Assembly (NCBI RefSeq): GCF_004088395.1
Contig: NZ_CP035107.1
Location: 1,813,001 to 1,877,000 of the forward strand
Length of the DNA: 64,000 nucleotides
Direction of reading: 5' to 3'
Source: Ornithobacterium rhinotracheale
Lineage (GTDB): Bacteria; Bacteroidota; Bacteroidia; Flavobacteriales; Weeksellaceae
Below the pieces are notes generated by a model. It did no database searches and was not told the origin of the DNA. It saw nothing but the letters and a program-made list of their open reading frames with translations. Shown here one piece after another: positions 43,633-51,816 of the stretch (the first letter of the stretch is position 1; each line of letters begins with the position of its first letter). The translations under genes and the position numbers were made by a program.

Positions 43633-43916
43633 TTATAGATTTTGATTGATTTTCTCGGTAAGCTCTTCCAAGGCTTGGCTCTGCATTTGCTCCTGCTCTT
43701 GGGCTTTTTTCTCTTGCGCGAGTACCTTTGCCACATATTGCAGGGCGCACATCGCGAGTGCGTCTTGCTTGTCTCTTACATGATATTTATCCTCAAAATC
43801 TTTTATCAGCTCATTAATCTTCCTGCCAGTGGCTCTCAAAATCTCTTCCTCCTCGGGGTAGCCATCATGGGGTAGCTCCTATCTGCAACATTTATGTTGA
43901 TTTTCACTTGGTTCAT
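43633..43916 (-). pseudogene. zapA: Cell division protein ZapA, interrupted by a one-base frameshift
   Basis: From ATG 43916 the protein begins correctly, MNQVKININVADRSYPMMAT, then shifts and stops. The continuation in another frame is EEEEILRATGRKINELIKDF and on to KINQNL at 43633. The break is in a run of four C on the minus strand (43855-43858); a fifth would give a normal ~94-residue ZapA. The sequence is otherwise intact, including the C-terminal coiled coil. ZapA stabilises the FtsZ ring. Confidence 0.82.
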
Positions 43917-43922
43917 TACCTG

Positions 43923-44222
43923 CTACATCGAGTTTTTATTGATTTCGGCCATACATAAATCCACCTCTTTAATGAGTTGATTTATTTTCAATTTCATCAA
44001 CTTCTTGTGCTCGGGGTTGCCCTCCAAAGCACTTGCTATTTTCAAATTTTTATTTATATATATTAACTCTTGATTCTTTGCCCACTCTTCATTCAGCTTC
44101 TGTGTTAATTGCTCGTTTTTGCGGAGCAGCTCGGCATTCTCGGACTTTAAATCCTTGTATTTCCGAAGCAGGTTTTGCACTGCGTTTTCTAGTGCCCAGA
44201 AACTTTCGCTATACTTTTGCAT
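43923..44222 (-). CDS. Coiled-coil protein upstream of zapA
   Basis: 99 residues from ATG 44222 (MQKYSESFWALENAVQNLL), nearly all coiled coil (about 10-70) with a leucine-rich heptad pattern, and a conserved tail (LKINQLIKEVDLCMAEIN). Size and place before zapA suggest a ZapB-like partner in division, though this is inferred from context. The longer frame to 44258 includes the -7 box and is rejected. Six bases separate it from zapA. Confidence 0.75.
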   Translation of the reverse strand: MQKYSESFWALENAVQNLLRKYKDLKSENAELLRKNEQLTQKLNEEWAKNQELIYINKNLKIASALEGNPEHKKLMKLKINQLIKEVDLCMAEINKNSM

Positions 44223-44255
44223 TAATCTTTTAAGAGCATTAATTCTAACAATGCA

Positions 44256-44263
44256 CAAATATA
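44256..44263 (-). promoter_or_regulatory. -7 box for the coiled-coil gene and zapA
   Basis: Minus strand TATATTTG, 33 nt before ATG 44222. Confidence 0.55.
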
Positions 44264-44393
44264 AAGTTTTTTTTAACGCACCGCAAATCTAGCGGCAGGT
44301 TTATTCAATTTAATTTTGGCAGATCGAGTGCTTTTGATTGCAAAAACTGATAAATATAACCTAAATTTTATCCCATATATGGCGTTAAAAACT

Positions 44394-44401
44394 TATTTTT
44401 G
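44394..44401 (+). promoter_or_regulatory. -7 box of the phosphorylase gene
   Basis: TATTTTTG, 24 nt before ATG 44426. Confidence 0.5.
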
Positions 44402-44425
44402 CAAAAAATTTAATTTCAAGTCATT

Positions 44426-46084
44426 ATGAATCAACTACCACAAGCATTTCGTGCGCCGTATGAATTTGACCCTAAATTCAAAAAATCTGCTGTTTATTTC
44501 TGTATGGAATACGGCATTGACCAAGCTTTGAAAATCTACTCCGGTGGGCTTGGCTTCTTGGCGGGCTCTCATATGAGAAGCGCCTATGACACGAAGCAAA
44601 ACCTCATCGGCATCGGTATTTTATGGAAATATGGGTACTATGACCAGTTCAAAAAAGAGGACCGCAAAATGGGCGTTCTTTTCCAAGAAAAAATCTACCA
44701 CTTCCTGCGTGATACCAATATTAAATTCACTATTAAAATCTCTGGACACGATGTTTGGGTAAAGGCATTTTACCTAGACCCAGAGGTATTCGGCACTGCG
44801 CCGCTGTTCCTTTTAAGCACTGATTTGCCTGAAAACGACTACCTAGCAAAATCCACCACATTCCGATTATATGATTCCGACCCTAAGGCCAAAATCGCAC
44901 AATGTATGGTGCTAGGGCTAGGTGGTGCTAAATTATTGGAAGAGCTGAACTACGATCCAGAGGTGTATCATTTTAATGAAGCGCACGCACTTTCTGCCGT
45001 ATTTAATTGGCTACCTAGATTTGGAAAAGAAAAATTGAAAGAAAAATTAGTTTTCACTACCCACACGCCTGAAGAAGCGGGGAACGAGAAACACAATATT
45101 CACGAGTTGAATGAAATGGGATTCTTCAACGGCTTGCCACTGGATCGTGTGCGTGAGCTTACAGGAGTAGAAGGTGATGAATTTAATCACTCACTTGTGG
45201 CACTTCGTTTGGCAAGAATTGCAAATGGGGTTTCTAAACTTCACGGCGAAGTGGCTAGACATATGTGGGAAAACTACGAAGGCGTGTGCCCAATCACCCA
45301 TGTAACAAATGCTCAAAATAAAAAATACTGGGCTGATAGACGACTAGATAAAGCCAAAAAAGATGGCAACTTAGAGGCCCTCATCAAGCGCAAAAAAGAG
45401 CTAAAAGCCTACCTTTTTGAAGAAGTAGCAAACCAGAACGCAAAACTATTTGACCCTGATGTCTTAACCATCGTTTGGGCAAGACGCTTTGCTGAGTACA
45501 AAAGAGCCGACCTAATCACTCGCGACATCGAAAAATTCAACGAGCTGATGAATAATACCAAGCAGCCCGTTCAATTAATCATCGCTGGGAAGCCTTACCC
45601 TATGGATTACAACGCAATCCGCCAGTATGATGCCCTCGTGGAATTAAGCCACGGATACAAAAATATGGCCGTACTCGCAGGATATGAATTAAGCCTATCC
45701 AAAAAACTAAAAGATGGCGCCGACATTTGGCTAAACAACCCACGCGTAACCCGCGAAGCCTCAGGCACCAGTGGAATGACTGCCGCCATGAACGGAGCCA
45801 TAAACCTCTCTACCAACGATGGCTGGATTCGTGAATTTAACGATATGAACCCAGAGGCGCTATTCACCCTGCCAATCATCGACTGGACATTGCCACACTT
45901 CGAGCAAGATAAAATCGATAGAGAAAATCTATACAAAATCCTGCAAAACGAAGCCCTCCCACTCTACTACAACACCCCAGAAGAATGGTACAAAAAAGTA
46001 CTCACCAGTATGAACACCGTAACACCATTCTTTGATTCTGCTCGTATGGTGGAAGAGTATTATACCAATATTTACGATTTATAA
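44426..46084 (+). CDS. Alpha-glucan phosphorylase family protein (GT35-like) lacking the cofactor lysine
   Basis: 552 residues of the short glycogen/maltodextrin phosphorylase type (FCMEYGIDQALKIYSGGLGF, HFNEAHALSAVF, TTHTPEEAGN, WARRFAEYKRADLI). In active phosphorylases the pyridoxal-phosphate lysine sits in EASGTSGMK; here the DNA gives EASGTSGMTAAMNGAINLS, with Thr452 (codon ACT at 45779) in its place. Without that lysine normal phosphorolysis is doubtful; it might act as a transferase or in another way. A single gene with its own promoter and terminator. Confidence 0.85.
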   Translation: MNQLPQAFRAPYEFDPKFKKSAVYFCMEYGIDQALKIYSGGLGFLAGSHMRSAYDTKQNLIGIGILWKYGYYDQFKKEDRKMGVLFQEKIYHFLRDTNIKFTIKISGHDVWVKAFYLDPEVFGTAPLFLLSTDLPENDYLAKSTTFRLYDSDPKAKIAQCMVLGLGGAKLLEELNYDPEVYHFNEAHALSAVFNWLPRFGKEKLKEKLVFTTHTPEEAGNEKHNIHELNEMGFFNGLPLDRVRELTGVEGDEFNHSLVALRLARIANGVSKLHGEVARHMWENYEGVCPITHVTNAQNKKYWADRRLDKAKKDGNLEALIKRKKELKAYLFEEVANQNAKLFDPDVLTIVWARRFAEYKRADLITRDIEKFNELMNNTKQPVQLIIAGKPYPMDYNAIRQYDALVELSHGYKNMAVLAGYELSLSKKLKDGADIWLNNPRVTREASGTSGMTAAMNGAINLSTNDGWIREFNDMNPEALFTLPIIDWTLPHFEQDKIDRENLYKILQNEALPLYYNTPEEWYKKVLTSMNTVTPFFDSARMVEEYYTNIYDL

Positions 46085-46113
46085 TTGAATTAAATCATAG
46101 CTAAATCAAGCCC

Positions 46114-46156
46114 AAAGCAGCTTTTTTCATTAAACTGGAAAAAAGTTGCTTTTTTA
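46114..46156 (+). terminator. Terminator after the phosphorylase gene
   Basis: AAAGCAGCTTTTTTC pairs with GAAAAAAGTTGCTTT (one mismatch), then a T run. Confidence 0.75.
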
Positions 46157-46209
46157 TTAAATGAAAAATCGTATCTTCAAGCCTTTAAACAAAAAAAAGT
46201 AATTTAACT

Positions 46210-46878
46210 ATGAAATTAGAAATCGCTTGTTTCAACCTAGAATCTGCCCTTACGGCAGCACTTTCACCGGCAGACCGCATAGAGCTCTGCGCAGGATTCC
46301 AACACGGCGGCACCACCCCCAGCGTGCAAGATTACCTCACCGTAAAGAAAAAAACGCAAAAGCCCATTTACATTATGATTCGCCCCAGAGGAGGCGATTT
46401 TGTGTACTCGCCAGAGGAAATCACCCAGATGGAAGATAGTATTCGTGTCTTTGCTGAATTAGGAGCCGATGGTTTTGTATTTGGAGCTTTAGACGAAGAG
46501 GGAAACATCGATGTAGAAAACTGCCAAAAGCTTGTTGCCGCTTGCGATGGCAAACCTTGCAGTTTCCACCGAGCTATCGACCACACACCTGATATTGAGG
46601 AGGCTGTGCGAAAAGTAATAAAGCTCGGCTTCTCTACAATTTTAACCTCGGGACACACCAGTGCCGCTCCTAAGGGCATTAAGGTTTTAAAGCAGCTTCA
46701 AGAGCAATTTGGCAATCAAATTGACATTATGCCTGGGGGTGGCGTTCGCTCGAGCAATATCAAAGAATTAGCAGAAAAAGTAAACGCGCCTTACTACCAC
46801 TCTTCGGCCATTAAGCAAGGTAGCGACCTCGCAGATGATGGCGAAATCAAGGCGCTGAAACTAGCCATAGAAAAGTAG
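46210..46878 (+). CDS. cutC: CutC family protein
   Basis: 222 residues, TIM-barrel. Characteristic segments: LEIACFNLESALTAALSPADRIELC, GGTTPS, IYIMIRPRGGDFVYS, DGFVFGALDEEG, FHRAIDH, ILTSGH and MPGGGVRSSNI. Historically linked to copper tolerance in E. coli, but direct copper binding is disputed. A typical full-length member. The ZIP transporter gene follows at 46 bp behind its own -7 box, so joint transcription is not certain. Confidence 0.92.
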   Translation: MKLEIACFNLESALTAALSPADRIELCAGFQHGGTTPSVQDYLTVKKKTQKPIYIMIRPRGGDFVYSPEEITQMEDSIRVFAELGADGFVFGALDEEGNIDVENCQKLVAACDGKPCSFHRAIDHTPDIEEAVRKVIKLGFSTILTSGHTSAAPKGIKVLKQLQEQFGNQIDIMPGGGVRSSNIKELAEKVNAPYYHSSAIKQGSDLADDGEIKALKLAIEK

Positions 46879-46907
46879 AAAAATCGGATTTTACCAAAAT
46901 TAAATAG

Positions 46908-46915
46908 TACATTTG
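46908..46915 (+). promoter_or_regulatory. -7 box of the ZIP gene
   Basis: TACATTTG, 9 nt before ATG 46925, implying a very short leader. Confidence 0.5.
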
Positions 46916-46924
46916 CCTGCGAGC

Positions 46925-47599
46925 ATGGATATTATTTTTTTGATTGCGGCCGTGGCATTAGGCGCGGCGCTAGGGCTTTTTTTGGGAAGCAACAAGTTAT
47001 TAAACAAGCTACTCCTCACATTCAGTGGGGCTTATTTGCTTGGGGTGAATATTGTGGAAGTTTTCCCTAAGCTATATACCTCTAACTTGGAGGCTAGCAA
47101 AATTGGGCTGTTTGTGCTTTTAGGCATCTTAATCCAAATCATTTTAGAGGGCATCACCAAGGGCGCCGAGCACGGGCATTTGCACAGCAAGGAGCACGAA
47201 GTCTTTCCGCTTGGAGTATTCCTCGGGCTGTTTGTACACGCTTTAATTGAAGGGGTGCCACTACAAGAATCTGGCGGGCATCATTTATTATGGGCAATTT
47301 TAGTGCATAAAGTCCCTGTGGCGATGGTGCTTTTTATATTTCTATCAAAATCAAAGCTTCATCTTTTCAAAATTGGCATTTTTATGCTTCTATTTGCACT
47401 GGCCTCCCCCATTGGCTATGCAGTGGGCAAGCTCCTGCCCGAGCAGCTCCCCATTTATGCACTAGCTCTTGCGGCGGGTATATTCTTGCATATTTCCACG
47501 GTGATTATCTTTGAGAGTGTGGAGGGGCATAAGCTTAAGTTCAAAAAATTATCAATGGTGGTTTTAGGCTTTCTTTTAGCAATTATTTTTTCACATTAA
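46925..47599 (+). CDS. ZIP family metal transporter
   Basis: 224 residues from ATG 46925; a TTG at 46913 upstream is less likely because it overlaps the -7 box. Seven to eight membrane segments. A His-rich loop (GAEHGHLHSKEHE, about 80-92) and the TM4 signature HALIEGVPL with the following HKVPVAMVLF provide the metal-site histidines and glutamate. It probably imports Zn2+ or another divalent ion. Five bases separate it from the flavodoxin-fold gene. Confidence 0.85.
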   Translation: MDIIFLIAAVALGAALGLFLGSNKLLNKLLLTFSGAYLLGVNIVEVFPKLYTSNLEASKIGLFVLLGILIQIILEGITKGAEHGHLHSKEHEVFPLGVFLGLFVHALIEGVPLQESGGHHLLWAILVHKVPVAMVLFIFLSKSKLHLFKIGIFMLLFALASPIGYAVGKLLPEQLPIYALALAAGIFLHISTVIIFESVEGHKLKFKKLSMVVLGFLLAIIFSH

Positions 47600-47603
47600 A
47601 CCT

Positions 47604-48209
47604 ATGAAGCAGCAGAAAGTTTTAATAATCTTTGCACACCCTTTGTATGAAAAATCAAGGGCAAATAAGGTACTGAATCAAAATATCCCTAAGTCTGATA
47701 ATTTCACCTTTCACGATTTATATGAATGCTACCCTAATTTTGAGGTGGATATTACCAAGGAGCAGGAATTGCTTCTAGCACACGACATCATCATCTGGCA
47801 GCACCCGCTGTATTGGTACTCTTGCCCTGCCCTTTTAAAGCAGTGGATTGATATGGTTTTGGTCTACGATTGGGCATATGGCGCTCGTGGGGGCGCCTTG
47901 AAGGGGAAAACCCTACTGCAAGTCATCACCACGGGAGGCTCGCGGGAGAACTATTGCCCCACAGGATTAGAGAAACACACCATTCCAGATTTGCTAGAAC
48001 CCTTCTCGCAAACGGCACTTATGTGCGGAATGCGCTACTTGCCGCCATTTGTATTCCACGAGGTAAATAATGTTTCTGAAGAAGTTTTGGAAGAAAAAGG
48101 TGCTCGCTATGGCATTTTGCTCGATTATATTTCTAAATTCAGGATTTTTGATTCAGAATTAAAAGGTTTCATTTATTTAAACGATTGGTTTCAACATAAA
48201 ATACAATAA
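47604..48209 (+). CDS. NAD(P)H oxidoreductase of the KefF/MdaB type
   Basis: 201 residues, flavodoxin-like fold. The FMN-site segment IIWQHPLYWYSCPALLKQWI (about 66-85) and VYDWAYGARGGALKGK are diagnostic for KefF-type quinone reductases; TTGGSRENY lies in the second binding loop. KefF is the activating partner of the KefC potassium efflux system, and here the KefC-like gene starts four bases later, which supports a paired role. Confidence 0.9.
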   Translation: MKQQKVLIIFAHPLYEKSRANKVLNQNIPKSDNFTFHDLYECYPNFEVDITKEQELLLAHDIIIWQHPLYWYSCPALLKQWIDMVLVYDWAYGARGGALKGKTLLQVITTGGSRENYCPTGLEKHTIPDLLEPFSQTALMCGMRYLPPFVFHEVNNVSEEVLEEKGARYGILLDYISKFRIFDSELKGFIYLNDWFQHKIQ

Positions 48210-48212
48210 ACA

Positions 48213-50090
48213 TTGGATAGTTTTCTACTACAAGCCATCATCTATTTAGCCGCTGCTATTTTTTGCGTGCCGATAGCTAAAAAATTAGGATTAAGCTCCG
48301 TTCTAGGCTACATATTTGCAGGAATGCTCATAGGCCCCTACATCTTAGGCTGGATTGGGCAGGAGGGCGAAGATTTAATGCACTTTGCCGAATTTGGGGT
48401 GGTGATGATGCTCTTCCTCGTGGGGCTAGAATTAGAGCCTGCCAAATTCTGGAAGATGCGGAAATTCATTCTCGGTATGGGCGCCATTCAGCTAGCCATC
48501 ACGGCCACTGTGCTCACCGTGCTTATGGCGAGCCTTGTTGGCTGGAATGTGCAAACTTCCATCGCGATTGCCTTGGCGCTCACCATGTCTTCCACTGCTA
48601 TTGTGCTACAAACCATTAGCGAAAAGAATTTAAACAACACCTCCGCAGCGCGCTCCTCTTTTGCCGTTTTGCTATTTCAGGACATTGCCGTAATCCCTAT
48701 TTTGGCACTAATCCCGCTATTAGCCGCCTCAGAGGTGAGCATTAAGGCAGAAAACTCCGCGGTATTAACTGATGGCCTCCCCAATTGGCTGCAAACCATC
48801 ATCGTAATCAGCTCAATCGGTGTCATTGCGCTAGCGGGCAAATACTTGATTGAGCCGCTCCTTAGAATCGTGGCCAAAACACGCTTGCAGGAGCTCTTCA
48901 CCGCCTCGGCATTGCTCCTTGTAATGGGCGTATCCTATCTAATGGAGATGGTGGGGCTTTCCCCTGCGTTGGGCGCCTTTATTGCGGGAGTCGTTTTAGC
49001 CAACTCAGAGTTTAAACACGAGCTAGAGGGCGACATTGAGCCTTTCAAAGGGCTACTTTTGGGCTTATTCTTCATTGGAGTGGGCGCTTCGGTAAATTTC
49101 CCTTTAATCTTGAAACGCCCTTGGTTTGTTTTAATTTTCGTTTTAGTCTTAACCCTTGTCAAATTCTTAGTCCTATTCTTAATCGGGAAACTTTACAAAA
49201 AATCATTAGACCAAAATCTACTCTTTGCCTTTGCCCTGAGCCAAGCGGGCGAATTTGGTTTTGTGATTATGAGTTTCTCTCGCCAGTTGGACATTGTGAA
49301 TCGAGAAACTTCGGATATCGTTATGGCAATCATCGCCATCAGTATGCTTTTAACCCCGTTCCTGCTATTGTTCAACGAGAGAGTTTTAGAGCCTAAAATT
49401 GGGACTAAGTTTAAGCCCAAACAGCAGGAGGATTTTATTTCGGAAGAAATTCAGCGCCCGAACGAAGTTGTCATTGCAGGCTTTGGGCAATTTGGGAGTA
49501 CCATAGGCCGTATGCTTAAAGCCAATAACATCACCCCTACGATTCTTGACCACGATTCTGAGCGGGTGGATATCCTGCGCAAAATGGGCTACCAAGTGTA
49601 TTACGGCGATGCGACGCGCGTGGAGGTGCTGAAAGCGGCCAAACTTGATGAGGCGAAACTCTTCATTGCCGCGGTGGATAACCCTGAGGTGAATATCCAG
49701 CTGATGGAGGTGGTGCGCAAAAACTTCCCCCAAGTGAAGGTGATGACGCGTGCTAGAAACCGCCACGATGCCTACCAATTCATTGATTTAGGCATAAAAG
49801 ATTTTTACCGCGATACGCTCTACTCTGCCGTAACGCTGGGGGTAGATGCCTTAGTTTCGCTCGGGCTTAGGCGGTACACCGCAACAAGACAGGGCTACCG
49901 CTTTATAAAATATGACATCGATACCACGCAGAAGCTTGCCGCCAAACGGCACGATAAAAAGGCCTACTTCACTACCCTCAAAGAGGAAATTGAGGGGCAA
50001 GAAGAGTTGCTTAAAAACGATTTATTTGTGCTAGAAGCCGCCACCGACCATTCTTGGGAGCGCGACTATCTAAACGATGAGCAGGAATAA
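48213..50090 (+). CDS. CPA2 family cation:proton antiporter, KefC-like
   Basis: 625 residues, start codon TTG at 48213 (reads MDSFLLQAIIYLAAAIFC); no ATG with proper position exists. About 12 membrane segments (to ~390) with LSPALGAFIAGVVLANSEF and FFIGVGASVNF, then an RCK/TrkA-N domain (VVIAGFGQFGSTIGRML, about 412-428; ILDHDSERVDILRKMG) and a short tail. KefC releases K+ in response to glutathione adducts; glutathione is generally absent in this phylum, so another signal must gate it. Coupled to the KefF-like gene. Confidence 0.9.
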   Translation: MDSFLLQAIIYLAAAIFCVPIAKKLGLSSVLGYIFAGMLIGPYILGWIGQEGEDLMHFAEFGVVMMLFLVGLELEPAKFWKMRKFILGMGAIQLAITATVLTVLMASLVGWNVQTSIAIALALTMSSTAIVLQTISEKNLNNTSAARSSFAVLLFQDIAVIPILALIPLLAASEVSIKAENSAVLTDGLPNWLQTIIVISSIGVIALAGKYLIEPLLRIVAKTRLQELFTASALLLVMGVSYLMEMVGLSPALGAFIAGVVLANSEFKHELEGDIEPFKGLLLGLFFIGVGASVNFPLILKRPWFVLIFVLVLTLVKFLVLFLIGKLYKKSLDQNLLFAFALSQAGEFGFVIMSFSRQLDIVNRETSDIVMAIIAISMLLTPFLLLFNERVLEPKIGTKFKPKQQEDFISEEIQRPNEVVIAGFGQFGSTIGRMLKANNITPTILDHDSERVDILRKMGYQVYYGDATRVEVLKAAKLDEAKLFIAAVDNPEVNIQLMEVVRKNFPQVKVMTRARNRHDAYQFIDLGIKDFYRDTLYSAVTLGVDALVSLGLRRYTATRQGYRFIKYDIDTTQKLAAKRHDKKAYFTTLKEEIEGQEELLKNDLFVLEAATDHSWERDYLNDEQE

Positions 50091-50104
50091 ATTGAGCGCT
50101 TGCC

Positions 50105-50306
50105 TTTCTGCCCTGTAAGTGTGCATTTATCCCTCGTTGGTACGCGTTTATCCCTTGTAGGTTTGCGTTTATCCCTCGTTGGTATGCGTTTATCCCTTGT
50201 AGGTTTGCGTTTATCCCTCGTTGGTACGCGTTTATCCCTTGTAGGTTTGCATTTATCCCTCGTTGGTACGCATTTATCCCTCGTTGGTATGCGTTTATCC
50301 CTTGTA
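50105..50306. repeat. Tandem array of 21-bp units behind the KefC-like gene
   Basis: Ten units: TTTATCCCTCGTTGGTACGC plus G (type A) alternating with TTTATCCCTTGTAGGTTTGC plus G (type B), the first (50105-50125) degenerate and the tenth cut by the IS element after 13 bp. Beyond the element the split unit goes on (51317-51327) and two diverged units (TTTATCCCTTGTAAGTTTCT..., TTTATCCCTCGTAGTTTTGT...) lie around 51349-51390. Same 21-bp step and alternation as the array at 4474. An open frame of heptads, LSLVGxR, follows from the period and is not considered a gene. Confidence 0.9.
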
Positions 50307-51316
50307 ACCTGAGTTCGATTAATAAAACATAGCTAATTGATTAGTTTTCAGAGTTTCATATTTTAATGATGGTTTTTTAGGAAGAAAGTGATAGGCAATA
50401 ATCCCTGCCACTAAGTTGGTCATAAAATTTCCTATTGAACGATGTCTGGAGTGCTCAATTTGGCAAATGTTTTTTAGCTCGTCATTCACCGTCTCTATGA
50501 TGGAGCGTTTTCTAAGCAAAATTTTGTCAGACATAGTCATAAGAGAGTTTTTCATGTTGTTTCGGATGTTGGTAATCAGTTGAATACCATCCACAAAGAG
50601 TAATTGATTCAACTTTTCGGAGATGTAACCTTTGTCCCCAAACAGTTTACCAAAAATTTGCTTCAAAAAGCCTTCATTTTTCAGTGGTTCTCTATCGTCT
50701 ACATTCGCCTGCGTTACGCAAAAACTCAATATCTCGCCTTTATCATTAATGACCAAATGGAGTTTAAATCCATGAAACCAACCCATAGTAGATTTCCCCG
50801 TTGTAGCTAGGTCTTTGAATACTTTGTTGCGTTTAATTCTTTTGTTTCCACATACTCTTATTGGCGTACTATCCACAAAAGAAACCCCTGTACAACTTCC
50901 TAAAGCACAGGTTTTTGCAAACATGGTAAGAGCCATGATATTGGATTGCATAAGTTCTGTGAATCGGTTATAAGAGACCGTTTGAGGAAATTCCTGTTGC
51001 ATATGCTTTTGAACATAGTAAATGTAAAAATGCTTAAAAGTTCTAAAGCCACTTAGATGAAAAAGAATCATTATGGTGATTACTTCAGCGTTACTCATTT
51101 TGGGTTTCTTTTTGGGAGGCTTTCCGAGAGTAAAAGGCTGAGTGAATTTTTCAAAATCATTACAAAAGTCATCAACAATACAAAAAATATCCGTAATTTT
51201 GTGGTAATTAATCATGAGAAATAGTTGTTAAATAATTGAATTTTAAAAACTTAAAAATACAACTATTTCTCTTTTTATACAACTTATTTCCCTTAAAATA
51301 TTAATCGAACTCAGGT
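50307..51316 (-). mobile_element. Complete IS982-family insertion sequence (1010 bp)
   Basis: Perfect 18-bp terminal inverted repeats, ACCTGAGTTCGATTAATA at 50307-50324 and its complement at 51299-51316. The 5-bp target site TTGTA is duplicated on both sides (50302-50306 and 51317-51321). Contains one transposase gene. Inserted within the tenth 21-bp unit of the tandem array; without the element and one TTGTA the array reads through as TTTATCCCTTGTAGGT. Confidence 0.95.
50319..51215 (-). CDS. IS982 family transposase
   Basis: 298 residues, DDE-type. N-terminal region with MSNAEVITIMILFHLSGFRT, first catalytic Asp in GVSFVDSTPIRVCGN, second in KLFGDKGYISEKL, and Glu in KRSIIETVNDELKNICQIEH. 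The frame is intact and full length, and the inverted repeats are perfect, so the element may be mobile. The stop codon TAA lies inside the terminal inverted repeat. The N-terminus matches the chimeric frame at 30328. Confidence 0.95.
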   Translation of the reverse strand: MINYHKITDIFCIVDDFCNDFEKFTQPFTLGKPPKKKPKMSNAEVITIMILFHLSGFRTFKHFYIYYVQKHMQQEFPQTVSYNRFTELMQSNIMALTMFAKTCALGSCTGVSFVDSTPIRVCGNKRIKRNKVFKDLATTGKSTMGWFHGFKLHLVINDKGEILSFCVTQANVDDREPLKNEGFLKQIFGKLFGDKGYISEKLNQLLFVDGIQLITNIRNNMKNSLMTMSDKILLRKRSIIETVNDELKNICQIEHSRHRSIGNFMTNLVAGIIAYHFLPKKPSLKYETLKTNQLAMFY

Positions 51317-51442
51317 TTGTAGGTATTGATTTATTTTCAGTAGTTTTTATTTATCCCTTGTAAGTTTCTATTTATCCCTCGTAGTTTTGTATTTTTTTTG
51401 AGGATTTTTCAATTTTAGGATTTAAAACTTGTGCTTAGGCAT

Positions 51443-51480
51443 AAAAAAACACGCGCGCGGCACAAAGTGCCGCGCGCGTG
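51443..51480 (-). terminator. Very GC-rich terminator of the rpoBC operon
   Basis: Minus strand stem CACGCGCGCGGCAC with GTGCCGCGCGCGTG, 14 perfect pairs around a 3-nt loop, then TTTTTTT. It lies 27 bp after the DUF3467 gene. In an AT-rich genome its (CG)n stem is exceptional. Confidence 0.92.
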
Positions 51481-51507
51481 GGTTATTCGCCTTTATTTTT
51501 ATTAAAA

Positions 51508-51804
51508 TTAAGCCTCGCCTTGCACGCCGAAGTTTGGGGCCTCTGGCTCTCTGATTTCTCCGAATTGAGCTTCAAAACGGTTTAGATTTTCAATCAAAGC
51601 GCCTGCCAATCTTTTGGCGTGGTATGGGGTTAAGATAATTCTAGATTTTACTTGTGGCTTAGGCATTCCTGGCATCATTTGGATAAAATCTACTACAAAC
51701 TCTGTGTTTGAGTGGTTGATTAATGCCAAATTTGAATAAGTGCCAGAAGCTGTTTCGTTATTGATTTCGATATCAAAGTTTTGTTGTTGGTTATTTTCGC
51801 TCAT
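51508..51804 (-). CDS. DUF3467 domain protein
   Basis: 98 residues. The DUF3467 pattern is seen in EINNETASGTYSNLALINHS, FVVDFIQMMPGMPKPQVKSR, and ILTPYHAKRLAGALIENL. This small protein follows rpoC in nearly all Bacteroidota; its role is unknown, but the position suggests a link with RNA polymerase. It starts 12 bp after rpoC and is followed by the strong terminator at 51443. Confidence 0.92.
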   Translation of the reverse strand: MSENNQQQNFDIEINNETASGTYSNLALINHSNTEFVVDFIQMMPGMPKPQVKSRIILTPYHAKRLAGALIENLNRFEAQFGEIREPEAPNFGVQGEA

Positions 51805-51816
51805 GATTTAAAATTT

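Noticed and set aside
43475-43750. 91-aa ORF across the zapA-rny gap, or a tmRNA with a tag frame ending in QAFAY
   Set aside because: The ORF overlaps zapA out of frame, and the tag does not end in the ALAA-type motif; no tRNA-Ala-like ends with CCA are present. The rod-like fold is better explained as 6S-like RNA.
50100-50312. 70-aa ORF of LSLVGxR heptads behind the KefC-like gene
   Set aside because: The open frame is a consequence of the 21-bp period (no stops in any multiple of seven codons). No upstream ribosome site, and the IS insertion interrupts the array without a sign of selection on a protein.
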